Assembly (NCBI GenBank): GCA_945883435.1
Contig: CAMCXK010000001.1
Coordinates: forward strand, 1-64,000
Reading direction: 5' to 3'
Length of the DNA stretch: 64,000 nucleotides
Origin: Chthoniobacter flavus
Lineage (GTDB): Bacteria; Verrucomicrobiota; Verrucomicrobiia; Chthoniobacterales; Terrimicrobiaceae
The notes beneath the pieces were generated by a model. It was given only the letters and a program-made list of their open reading frames with translations. It ran no database searches and was not told where the DNA came from. A program made the position numbers and the translations under genes. Of the stretch, positions 25,609 through 33,947 are shown one piece after another (the first letter of the stretch is position 1; each line of letters starts with the position of its first letter).

Positions 25609-27350
25609 GGCAGGCGGATCGGTTGCTTCAACGGCAGAAGAAGTGTGTAGTCGTAGGCCCATGCCTCACCGGTCGGAGTGGTGCGTTTGGTGATGACTTG
25701 CGCCATGTCATCTCCGATTGCAAAAACGGCACTGGGTTTGAGATTGGCAAAAAATTCGTCGATGACGCCGGCTCCCTTGCTGTTCGGCGGATTGTCGAGA
25801 TACAGGCCATTGATTTCGATCGCGACAATGCCTTGAGGGACGTCGGTGGGCCGGGGCTGGGCGGGGGACCCGGGGCGGGCCGGCGGGGCTTTTTTGTCTT
25901 TGGGTTCCGGCGGAGTGATCGGGCCGGTGACAGGTTTGAGTTGCGTAACCCAGATGAAGCGGTCGGGAAGCATGTCGGCGAGTTCGTCGAGGATCGAGGT
26001 CCAAGCCGAACGCTCGGTCGCGACAAGGAGGAAGGGGGCCGCTTCCAAAGCAAGAGCGTCTTTTTCTACGAGGGCCGTGGCGATGCCTTGGGCTAGGCGC
26101 TCTTTGCGGGAGGCTTCGGCGGCAAGTGTTGCGGATTCATCGGAAACCCGCGTGGCTTGGCGGTCAAGGTGAAGCCACCAAAGGACGGGGGTGGCGATCA
26201 GAAAAAGGGCTGCGAGCGCGAGGCGGGGGATTTTGCGGGTTGTTTCCCGGGCGGCACGGACTTCCGGCGGGAGAAGGTTGATTTCAACAGGACAATTTTG
26301 CAGTGACCGGGTTGCGCACCCGACGAGCTCTGCCAAGCCGGAGGTTTTGACGCCATCCGGAATGGCACCGGGACCCGTCCGCACATTGCGCAAGGGGTTG
26401 AACATTCCGACGGGGAGTTGGAGTTTTTCTGCAAAGAACTCAATTGTGTAAGGCATGCCAGCCGCAGCACCGGTGAGAAGAATGCGCTGGGGACTCACGC
26501 CACCATGACTCGTGCGGTGGAAGTTCACCGAGCGGGCGATCTCCGCATGCAGTCGGGTCATGGTGTTGCGCACGACTTTCGAGATGCGGGCCGTGGTTGC
26601 ATCTTCCGGTTCGGCGTAGGCACCGCCCAGACCAACAATGCCTTTTTCGATCTTCAGCTTTTCCGCCAGCGTGATGTCCTGCTCGAATTCCTTGGCAATG
26701 GCAGCGCTGATCGTATTGCCGCCGATCGGAATGGTGCGGCTGAAAAAGCGGTCGTTGTCGATAAAAATGAGATTGGTCGTGCGGGAGCCGATGTCGATCA
26801 GCAGCGTGCAGCCGGTCGCCTCGGGGTAGTTGAATCGAAATGCGTTGAAGAGGGCTGTGGGCGCGAACTCCACGATGCCCGGGTTGAACCCGCCCTTGCC
26901 GGCGGCTTGCACCAACCCGCCGAGTTGATCGGACTTGATTGCCACGAGGGCCACATCCCAAGTTTCGCCACGGCGCTGTCCGAGAATTTGTGCATCCCAA
27001 ACCACTTCGTCGATCGGGAAGGGAACGTTTTGCTGGGCTTCGAAAGGAATGATGGAAGCGACGTCCTCCGCGGCCGCCCCGGGAAGCTTGACAAACCGGG
27101 TGAATACCGACTGCGAGGGCAGGCAAAGAGTCGCATCGAACTTTTTTGGAAGGTTGAGTGCGCTGCGAAGTTCGGTCGAAACAGCCTCGATTTGGGCATT
27201 CCGCGTGGCGTCGGCGGCCGGATCGACAATCAACTCGGAGGAGCGGTAGGAAAGCAGCTCCAACCCGCCTTCGGCGGTGTGTTGGAAGACCGCCGCGCTG
27301 GCGGTTTGCATTCCGAGATTGAACGCTATGGTGCTTGACGGGCGGGCCAT
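25605..27350 (-). CDS. Amuc_1101-like PilM-PilN fusion protein
   Basis: A 581-residue fusion. Residues 1 to about 345 form a PilM-type actin-like ATPase, with 'IPFEAQQNVPFPIDEVVWD' at 101-119, 'LLIDIGSRTTNLIFIDND' at 183-200 and 'LLTGAAAGMP' at 291-300. After a linker, a membrane helix at about 377-395 ('LALAALFLIATPVLWWLHL') and a periplasmic domain with 'WTSILDELADMLPDRFIWVT' correspond to PilN. It should form the cytoplasmic ring and inner-membrane anchor of the pilus machine. A proline-rich linker ('PPARPGSPAQPRP') lies in the PilN part. It starts five bases after the Amuc_1102-like stop and is coupled to the next gene by ATGA. Confidence 0.93.
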   Translation of the reverse strand: MARPSSTIAFNLGMQTASAAVFQHTAEGGLELLSYRSSELIVDPAADATRNAQIEAVSTELRSALNLPKKFDATLCLPSQSVFTRFVKLPGAAAEDVASIIPFEAQQNVPFPIDEVVWDAQILGQRRGETWDVALVAIKSDQLGGLVQAAGKGGFNPGIVEFAPTALFNAFRFNYPEATGCTLLIDIGSRTTNLIFIDNDRFFSRTIPIGGNTISAAIAKEFEQDITLAEKLKIEKGIVGLGGAYAEPEDATTARISKVVRNTMTRLHAEIARSVNFHRTSHGGVSPQRILLTGAAAGMPYTIEFFAEKLQLPVGMFNPLRNVRTGPGAIPDGVKTSGLAELVGCATRSLQNCPVEINLLPPEVRAARETTRKIPRLALAALFLIATPVLWWLHLDRQATRVSDESATLAAEASRKERLAQGIATALVEKDALALEAAPFLLVATERSAWTSILDELADMLPDRFIWVTQLKPVTGPITPPEPKDKKAPPARPGSPAQPRPTDVPQGIVAIEINGLYLDNPPNSKGAGVIDEFFANLKPSAVFAIGDDMAQVITKRTTPTGEAWAYDYTLLLPLKQPIRLP

Positions 27351-27355
27351 GGAGG

Positions 27356-27979
27356 TCAGCGGGAGGCAGGCAGGTCGGGTTGGTGGTAATCGGAGGCGAG
27401 GTGGGCGAACGGAGTTTGGCTCTTACCAACAATTTTGCCCTCAACCACATTGAATGTGGAGGTGTCGTCCCACCAACCTTTGCCACTGGAAATTTTTGAT
27501 TTCCACGACAAGGGTTCTGGAGATTCGGAACCCGAAGTGGCCACCACTCCGGCATCCACAACCGCTTGCTGGATGGTGGTGGGTGGTTTTCCGTCAAAAT
27601 ACTTCAGCAACGTTTGAGGGGAGACGAACGCGGCCACATGAAGTCCTTTTTCCAGTGGAAAATCCGAGTGGGCCACCTTGCCTGTGAGCAAAGTGCGTTT
27701 GCCGTCCTCGGTGATAGCGGAGTTGTTGAGCAGGAGGTAATACTGGAAGGTCACATCTCCGGATACAGCCTCTGCATCCTTGTCGCTGGAGGAGCGGTCG
27801 AGTGTGACCTCGATTTCCAACCAATGCGATGGTCGACCGGTGGAGGATTTGCGATAGTTCGATTGAATGGTGGGCGATTCGACGAGCGTTGGTTCTATTT
27901 TTTTGAGAACAAACTCGGTTTCGGCAAACAGCAGAGCCGGGGTGAAGGAAAAAGCGGCGGCGAGCAGGATGCGTTTCAT
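27356..27979 (-). CDS. Amuc_1102-like pilus-system exported protein
   Basis: A 207-residue exported protein at the head of the pilus operon, matching Amuc_1102 in place and size. It has a clear signal peptide ('RILLAAAFSFTPALLFAET'), then a beta-rich domain with 'SHWLEIEVTLDRSSSD' and 'TFQYYLLLNNS', and near the end 'WWDDTSTFNVVEGKIVGKSQ'. Amuc_1102 has been reported to have an immunoglobulin-like fold; its exact role is not known. The start at 27979 is the only one giving a signal peptide. The upstream stretch is pyrimidine-rich with no Shine-Dalgarno. The uxs gene ends 21 bases before it on the same strand. Confidence 0.87.
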   Translation of the reverse strand: MKRILLAAAFSFTPALLFAETEFVLKKIEPTLVESPTIQSNYRKSSTGRPSHWLEIEVTLDRSSSDKDAEAVSGDVTFQYYLLLNNSAITEDGKRTLLTGKVAHSDFPLEKGLHVAAFVSPQTLLKYFDGKPPTTIQQAVVDAGVVATSGSESPEPLSWKSKISSGKGWWDDTSTFNVVEGKIVGKSQTPFAHLASDYHQPDLPASR

Positions 27980-28000
27980 GGAAGGAAGGAGGAGGGAAAA

Positions 28001-28948
28001 TCAGACACGACCCCGGAAAAACTCGATGGTTTCGCGAATCCCTTGGTCGAAGTCCACCCTTGGCTCCCAGCCAAGAATGGTTTTAGCCCGCGTGATGTCG
28101 GGTTGGCGCACTTTGGGATCGTCCACAGGAAGCGGTTTGTGCTCGATCGGGCAGGCGGAACCCGTAATGCGCAGGATTTCCTCGGCAAACTGACGGATGG
28201 TCATCTCGCGGGGGTTGCCGATATTCACCGGTTCATGAAATGAACTCATCATCAGGCGGAAGATGCCGTCGATGAGATCCGAGACGAAGCAGAAGCTGCG
28301 CGTTTGGGTGCCGTCACCGAAAATGGTGAGGGGGCGTCCGGTCAACGCTTGGCCGATGAAAGCCGGCACCACCCGGCCGTCGTCCAGCCTCATGCGCGGT
28401 CCGTAAGTGTTGAAAATACGGACGATGTGGGTGTTCATTCCGTGGTAGCGATGGTAGGCCATGGTGATGGCCTCGGCGAAGCGTTTGGCTTCGTCGTAAA
28501 CCCCGCGCGGTCCGATCGGGTTGACGTTGCCCCAATAGTCCTCGGTTTGAGGGTGGATAAGCGGGTCGCCGTAGCACTCGGAGGTTGAGGCCAGCAGGAA
28601 AGCCGCGCCCTTGGCCTTTGCGAGTCCGAGGGCGTTGTGCGTGCCGAGTGACCCCACCTTCAACGTCGGGATTGGGATTTTCAGATAATCGATCGGGCTG
28701 GCAGGACTCGCGAAATGCCAGACGTAATCGACTTCACCCGGTATGTAGATGAAATCGGTGACGTCATGGCAAATGAACTTGTAGTGCGGGTTGCCGGCGA
28801 GATGTTCGATGTTTGCAACGTTTCCCGTGATGAGATTGTCAATGGCGATGACCCGGTGGCCTTCGCGCAGGAGGCGGTCGGTGAGGTGTGAGCCCAGAAA
28901 GCCCGACCCGCCGGTAATCACGCTTGTGGGTTGTTTGGTCTCGGCCAT
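28001..28948 (-). CDS. uxs: UDP-glucuronate decarboxylase (UDP-xylose synthase)
   Basis: A 315-residue short-chain dehydrogenase/epimerase that converts UDP-glucuronate to UDP-xylose for surface glycans. The NAD-binding motif is '[17 protein letters not shown]' at the N-terminus. UXS-typical stretches are '[20 protein letters not shown]', '[20 protein letters not shown]' and '[10 protein letters not shown]' with the YxxxK pair, then '[20 protein letters not shown]'. Length is typical of the bacterial enzyme. It sits 14 bases after ilvC and 21 before the pilus operon on the same strand, so it may supply sugar to a pilus- or surface-linked glycan (inference). Confidence 0.9.
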   Translation of the reverse strand: MAETKQPTSVITGGSGFLGSHLTDRLLREGHRVIAIDNLITGNVANIEHLAGNPHYKFICHDVTDFIYIPGEVDYVWHFASPASPIDYLKIPIPTLKVGSLGTHNALGLAKAKGAAFLLASTSECYGDPLIHPQTEDYWGNVNPIGPRGVYDEAKRFAEAITMAYHRYHGMNTHIVRIFNTYGPRMRLDDGRVVPAFIGQALTGRPLTIFGDGTQTRSFCFVSDLIDGIFRLMMSSFHEPVNIGNPREMTIRQFAEEILRITGSACPIEHKPLPVDDPKVRQPDITRAKTILGWEPRVDFDQGIRETIEFFRGRV

Positions 28949-28962
28949 GGGTGGGGGGAAGG

Positions 28963-30499
<1,537 letters not shown>

Positions 30500-30603
30500 G
30501 AATGAAGGGTGCGGATGCTGGGGGAGTTCGGCGCCGGAGTCAATCCTTTCCCTGTCCGCCACGGTGAATTTTTCGCGGCTGTTTCCAATTTTGAAGTTTT
30601 GTC

Positions 30604-30643
30604 TCCCAAAAACAAATTGGGAGAAGTCTCGTGGACATCTCCC
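30604..30643 (-). terminator. Intrinsic terminator after the H1-like gene
   Basis: On the minus strand GGGAGA-T-GTC-CACGA-GAC-T-TCTCCC folds into a 9-bp stem with one T-T mismatch and a 5-base loop (30619-30643), followed by AATTTGTTTTT. It lies 36 bases past the H1-like stop and upstream of ilvN. It would end H1-like transcripts and mark the start of a new transcription unit for ilvN-ilvC-uxs-pilus. Two further small hairpins (30649-30661 and 30660-30673) lie between it and the stop codon. Confidence 0.7.
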
Positions 30644-30678
30644 AATCTGGTTGTTCCAACCGCGCAAGCGCGGAGGGG

Positions 30679-30933
30679 TTATTTTTTCTTGGCAACCGCT
30701 TTTTTGGCGGCGGGTTTTGCAACCACTTTTTTGGCGGCCGGTTTGGCAGCGGCAGCTTTCTTCACCGGGGCGGCTTTTTTCGCAGGAGCTGCTTTTTTCG
30801 CAGGAGCTGCTTTTTTCACCGGAGCGGCTTTTTTGGCGGCGGGTTTCGCAACCACTTTTTTAGCGGCCGGCTTGGCGGCAGCTGCTTTCTTTGCAACAGG
30901 CTTCTTGGCAGCAGGTTTTTTGGCGCTAGGCAT
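30679..30933 (-). CDS. Histone H1-like Lys/Ala/Pro-rich DNA-binding protein
   Basis: An 84-residue protein made almost only of Lys, Ala, Pro and Val, like bacterial H1-type proteins and the C-terminal tails of eukaryotic H1; it should bind DNA without sequence preference and compact the nucleoid. It is built from repeats: 'KPAAKKVVAKPAAKKA' occurs twice (about residues 21-36 and 64-79), flanking a tandem 'APxKKA' block (four units, two Val and two Ala variants). There is no folded domain. It is one of the very few genes here with a good Shine-Dalgarno (AAAGGGGGG seven bases before ATG), so it is probably highly expressed. Its upstream region holds three DnaA-box-like sites, which may link it to replication control (inference). 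Confidence 0.85.
   Translation of the reverse strand: MPSAKKPAAKKPVAKKAAAAKPAAKKVVAKPAAKKAAPVKKAAPAKKAAPAKKAAPVKKAAAAKPAAKKVVAKPAAKKAVAKKK
30698..30762. repeat. Intragenic direct repeat, copy A (H1-like gene)
   Basis: These 65 bases recur at 30827-30891, 129 bases (43 codons) away, with only a few, mostly synonymous, differences. The pair encodes the duplicated 'KPAAKKVVAKPAAKKA' segment. Such repeats can recombine and change the length of the protein between strains. Confidence 0.75.
30827..30891. repeat. Intragenic direct repeat, copy B (H1-like gene)
   Basis: Partner of the repeat at 30698-30762. Between the two copies lie shorter tandem units (GCAGGAGCTGCTTTTTTC twice) that encode the 'APAKKA' block. 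Confidence 0.75.
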
Positions 30934-30975
30934 TCAATATCCCCCCTTTCTCTCCGCATTTGCGGGAAATTGGCT

Positions 30976-31016
30976 TGTGAATAGATTGTGAATAACTCAC
31001 TGCCGAATGTGAATAA
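30976..31016. promoter_or_regulatory. Cluster of three DnaA-box-like 9-mers, candidate origin or DnaA-controlled promoter
   Basis: TGTGAATAG (30976-30984), TGTGAATAA (30987-30995) and TGTGAATAA (31008-31016) lie in the same orientation. The last two match the DnaA box TTATNCACA exactly on the other strand; the first has one mismatch. Start-to-start spacings of 11 and 21 bases put all three on one helix face. An AT-rich block at 31041-31068 follows. The cluster lies in the 149-base gap between coaC and the H1-like gene, 2 kb from the point where gene direction switches. It could be an origin of replication or an operator for the H1-like promoter; the sequence alone does not decide. Confidence 0.55.
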
Positions 31017-31040
31017 GTAGCGTTCGAGAGCCCGTCAACA

Positions 31041-31068
31041 CCTTTTTTTGAAAAAATCAAAAAAATTT
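31041..31068. other. AT-rich block next to the DnaA-box cluster
   Basis: A 28-base stretch containing TTTTTTT-GAAAAAA-TC-AAAAAAA, striking in a GC-rich chromosome. Next to the 9-mer cluster it could be a DNA-unwinding element. On the minus strand it also provides T-runs just after the coaC stop (31083), so termination of coaC transcripts is an alternative role, though no strong stem precedes it. Confidence 0.45.
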
Positions 31069-31082
31069 CCGGAGGGGATTTT

Positions 31083-31628
31083 TCAGAGGCGTTCGAAAAA
31101 ACCGACGACCTCGGCAACGATCGCTTCCGGTTCGAGCAGGCGACCGGTTCCTTGGTAACCGCAAGCGAGTTCGCCCGATGCGGGACCGAGAAAACGGACT
31201 CCTCGGGAGGCCAAGCGGTCGGCGTTGTCGCGCGTGGCCGGATGCAACCACATTTTTCCGTTCATGGCAGGGGCCAGCCAGACCGGCGCGGGTGTGGCAA
31301 GGGCGATTGAAGTCAGCGCATCGTCCGCGATCCCGTGGGCGAGTTTGGCAAGGGTGTTGGCGGTGGCCGGGGCGACGAGAAAAAGATCGGCGGAATCGGC
31401 GATTTCGATGTGGCCCGGATGCCAGGATTCCTTCTCATCGAAAACGCCAACGGTGACGCGTTCCCGGGTGAGCGTTTGGAAGGTGAGGGGGGTGACGAAT
31501 TCGGTGGCGTGTCGGGTCATGACAGTGCGCACGCGGGCCCCGGACCGGGTGAGTTGGCTGGCGATCTCAGCCGCTTTGTAGCAGGCGATCGAGCCGCAAA
31601 CGCCCAGAACAATGGTTGGATTTTTCAT
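31083..31628 (-). CDS. coaC: Phosphopantothenoylcysteine decarboxylase, stand-alone CoaC
   Basis: A 181-residue flavoprotein that decarboxylates 4'-phosphopantothenoylcysteine in coenzyme A synthesis. Typical HFCD-family motifs are 'IVLGVCGSIACYKAAEIASQ', 'FLVAPATANTLAKLAHGIAD' and 'WLAPAMNGKMWLHPA', with 'LACGYQGTGRLLEP' corresponding to the cysteine-containing substrate loop. In most bacteria CoaC is fused to the synthetase CoaB; here the protein ends after the decarboxylase domain, so coaB must be a separate gene elsewhere. ATG at 31628 overlaps the gmk stop (ATGA). Confidence 0.9.
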   Translation of the reverse strand: MKNPTIVLGVCGSIACYKAAEIASQLTRSGARVRTVMTRHATEFVTPLTFQTLTRERVTVGVFDEKESWHPGHIEIADSADLFLVAPATANTLAKLAHGIADDALTSIALATPAPVWLAPAMNGKMWLHPATRDNADRLASRGVRFLGPASGELACGYQGTGRLLEPEAIVAEVVGFFERL

Positions 31629-32239
31629 GTGATGCGAAGCCGTTTGGTTGAAAGCCGCTCGGCCGTCATGATGGCGCGGAAAGCGGCCACGTTTTCCTCC
31701 ACTGTTCCCGAAGGGATTGTGTAGCGGTAATGCGGCCACTGGGCCATTTCTCCGGCTGCGTTGTCGATTCGAAGCGCGATTTCCGCGGCGCTTTCGGTCC
31801 CGCGCGCCGTCAATCTCCGGCGCAGTTCATCCAGCCCGGGAGGCATGAGAAAAATATCGACCAGCGATGAGCGGATGATCGGATCCCCGCACGCCCGGAT
31901 GCTGGAGGCTCCTGCGGTGTCAACGTCCACGAGCACATCCCGGCCCGCGGCAAGATGTCCGCAAACAAACGATTTCGGCGTTCCGTAGAACCTTCCGTGC
32001 ACACCGGCGTATTCGAGGAAATCCCCGGCGGCGGCCCGCGCTTGAAACGCTTCGTCGTTTAGAAAAAAATAAGCTTGACCATCAACTTCGCCTTGCCGGG
32101 GCGCCCTGGTCGTGCATGAAACGGAGTAGACGAAGCCGGCATCGGCTCCCAGACCATTGATCAATGTGGTCTTTCCGGCGCCCGAGGGAGCCGACACGAC
32201 AAAGAGAACGCCTTGGCGGTGAAAGGTGATTTTATTCAA
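31625..32239 (-). CDS. gmk: Guanylate kinase
   Basis: Gmk phosphorylates GMP to GDP. The P-loop is 'FVVSAPSGAGKTTLINGLGA'; the GMP-binding region includes 'SVSCTTRAPRQGEVDGQAYF' and 'FLEYAGVHGRFYGTPKS', and 'DVDTAGASSIRA' replaces the usual 'DIDVQGA'. I chose TTG at 32239, which overlaps the end of yicC and puts the P-loop at the family's usual distance from the start. An ATG at 32293 inside yicC would add 18 residues. The neighbours yicC and coaC follow the common yicC-gmk-(rpoZ)-coaBC order; rpoZ is missing. Confidence 0.92.
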   Translation of the reverse strand: MNKITFHRQGVLFVVSAPSGAGKTTLINGLGADAGFVYSVSCTTRAPRQGEVDGQAYFFLNDEAFQARAAAGDFLEYAGVHGRFYGTPKSFVCGHLAAGRDVLVDVDTAGASSIRACGDPIIRSSLVDIFLMPPGLDELRRRLTARGTESAAEIALRIDNAAGEMAQWPHYRYTIPSGTVEENVAAFRAIMTAERLSTKRLRIT

Positions 32240-33098
32240 TGTTGGCGATTTGTTCGCGGATCCGGTCCAGGCCGGTTTTCGCTTCGATGACAAGGGCCGT
32301 CACGGCGGCGGATTGGGATTTGGATGCGATCGTGTTGAATTCGCGGCCGAGTTCCTGAACCAGAAACTCCAGAGTCCGGCCGACCGGTTGGGTGTCTTCA
32401 AGCTTTTGTTGCAACCGGGAGGCGTGAATCCTGGCACGATCGATTTCCTCGGTGATATCGGATCGTTCGGCAAAAAGGGCGATTTCGGCGAGGAGACGGG
32501 GATTGTCGGTTTCCAGGGGAATGGCCGCCTGCGCGATCCGCTGCAGAAGGAGACTGCGGTGCGAGGAGACAATCTCCGGCGCCTGGGCGGCGATTTGTGA
32601 GAGGATCGAATGCAACCCCCCGGCCTGGCTTTTCAAAATCTCCTTGAGGGCCAGTCCTTCAGCGGCACGGGCGGCCTCTAGAGCATCCAGGGAGGATTCG
32701 AGGGCCTTCAAAACCAAATCCTCTACTTCCCCCCCCCCGTCTTCCGCGATTCTGCAAACCCCCGGTGCGGCGAGAACCTCCGCCAGCGTCAATTCGCCGG
32801 CGAGATTCAGAAATCCCTTCAGTGCCCGGGCCTCGTGCGCGAATGCCTCCGCCGCCTCGCGGTCGATGCGGGAGCCCGCCCCCACAGACAATTTTTGAAG
32901 ACCCACGTTGATCTGAACCCGGCCCCGGGACAACCGGCGATGCACCGCCTCGCGCATTTGCTGTTCCGGCATCTGGGGCGTCCGGTCACCGTGCACCACC
33001 ACTTCGAGAGACTTGCGGTTGACCGAATGGCACTCGACCACCACAGCCCAGCTAGGCGAGCGGGATTCGCCCCGCCCGTGACCGGTCATACTTTTCAT
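32232..33098 (-). CDS. yicC: YicC family endoribonuclease
   Basis: A 288-residue YicC-family protein (YicC_N plus DUF1732). The Escherichia coli member has been described as an RNase. The start 'MKSMTGHGRGESRSP' is the hallmark N-terminus, followed by 'VVECHSVNRKSLEVVVH'. The C-terminus ends with 'EEIDRARIHASRLQQKLED', 'GRTLEFLVQELGREFNTIAS' and 'KSQSAAVTALVIEAKTGLDR', all conserved. ATG at 33098 is clear; the longer frame upstream has no similarity. It heads the yicC-gmk-coaC operon and is divergent from the deacetylase gene across 76 bases. Confidence 0.94.
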   Translation of the reverse strand: MKSMTGHGRGESRSPSWAVVVECHSVNRKSLEVVVHGDRTPQMPEQQMREAVHRRLSRGRVQINVGLQKLSVGAGSRIDREAAEAFAHEARALKGFLNLAGELTLAEVLAAPGVCRIAEDGGGEVEDLVLKALESSLDALEAARAAEGLALKEILKSQAGGLHSILSQIAAQAPEIVSSHRSLLLQRIAQAAIPLETDNPRLLAEIALFAERSDITEEIDRARIHASRLQQKLEDTQPVGRTLEFLVQELGREFNTIASKSQSAAVTALVIEAKTGLDRIREQIANIE

Positions 33099-33174
33099 GG
33101 GTCGTTGAGTATCCCACACTTCGGAATCGTGTCCAGCGCGCGGAATGTTGCTGTTTTTCCTTTGATTCTGTGTC

Positions 33175-33939
33175 ATGGGTCTGGCAATGCGATTCTCAAA
33201 ACACCTCGGGCTTCTTGTCACAATTTGTGTTGTGGCATTTTCCGTCTCCGCCTGCGCCAACCCTCTTCCCGTGCCGCCCTCTGTGGACGCCTTGCCAACG
33301 GTGACACGCAAACCCAGCTACAATTCCTGCAACACCGGAGGACCACATGTGGCCTTGACTTTCGATGATGGACCCCATCCGCAATTGACGCCTGCGTTGC
33401 TGGATCTTCTGGCCCGCCGGGGCGTGAAAGCCACATTTTATGTAATCGGCAAAAATGTGAACGCGCATCCCGATATTGTTGCGCGGATGGTCGCCGAGGG
33501 CCACGAAATCGGCAACCACACGATGAACCATCCTTCGCTTCCGAAGCTCGGGGCGGCAGCCGTCTCCGCGGAGATTTCCGGCACCAACGATGCCATTCGA
33601 AATGCTGCGGGTGTGACTCCCGCAACCATGCGCCCTCCCTACGGGGCCATTACCCCCGCGCTTACCAGGCGGTTGAACGACGAGTTCGGATTGTCCGTGA
33701 TCCTCTGGTCGGTTGATCCCCAAGACTGGAAAATCCGCAAGGCAGGCCATGTGTCGCAACACCTCATCGACAACGCCAAGCCAGGAGCGATTCTTCTCGC
33801 CCATGACATTCATCCCTCCACCATCGAAGCCATGCCGGCGGCTCTGGACGCGCTTCTTGCCAAAGGCTACCAGTTCGTAACCGTTTCGGAGCTGATCACC
33901 CGGGATCGTCCACCGGAGCCGGGGCTTCAGAAGCCCTAA
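33175..33939 (+). CDS. Polysaccharide deacetylase (NodB domain) lipoprotein
   Basis: A 254-residue carbohydrate esterase family 4 enzyme that removes acetyl groups from an N-acetylated glycan (peptidoglycan, chitin oligomer or exopolysaccharide). Conserved motifs are 'ALTFDDGPHPQLTPALLDLL' (catalytic Asp pair), 'GHEIGNHTMNHPSL' (metal-binding HxxxH), 'RPPYGAIT', 'WSVDPQDWK' and 'ILLAHDIHP'. The N-terminus ends with a lipobox-like 'FSVSAC', suggesting an anchored lipoprotein. The start may instead be the ATG at 33187. It lies just upstream of the exopolysaccharide export genes, so modification of that polymer is plausible. Confidence 0.9.
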   Translation: MGLAMRFSKHLGLLVTICVVAFSVSACANPLPVPPSVDALPTVTRKPSYNSCNTGGPHVALTFDDGPHPQLTPALLDLLARRGVKATFYVIGKNVNAHPDIVARMVAEGHEIGNHTMNHPSLPKLGAAAVSAEISGTNDAIRNAAGVTPATMRPPYGAITPALTRRLNDEFGLSVILWSVDPQDWKIRKAGHVSQHLIDNAKPGAILLAHDIHPSTIEAMPAALDALLAKGYQFVTVSELITRDRPPEPGLQKP

Positions 33940-33947
33940 CAGGCACC

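Noticed and set aside
30698-30891. Regular repeats that might suggest a CRISPR array
   Set aside because: The repeats keep the reading frame of a Lys/Ala-rich protein, have no unique spacers of constant length and no cas genes nearby.
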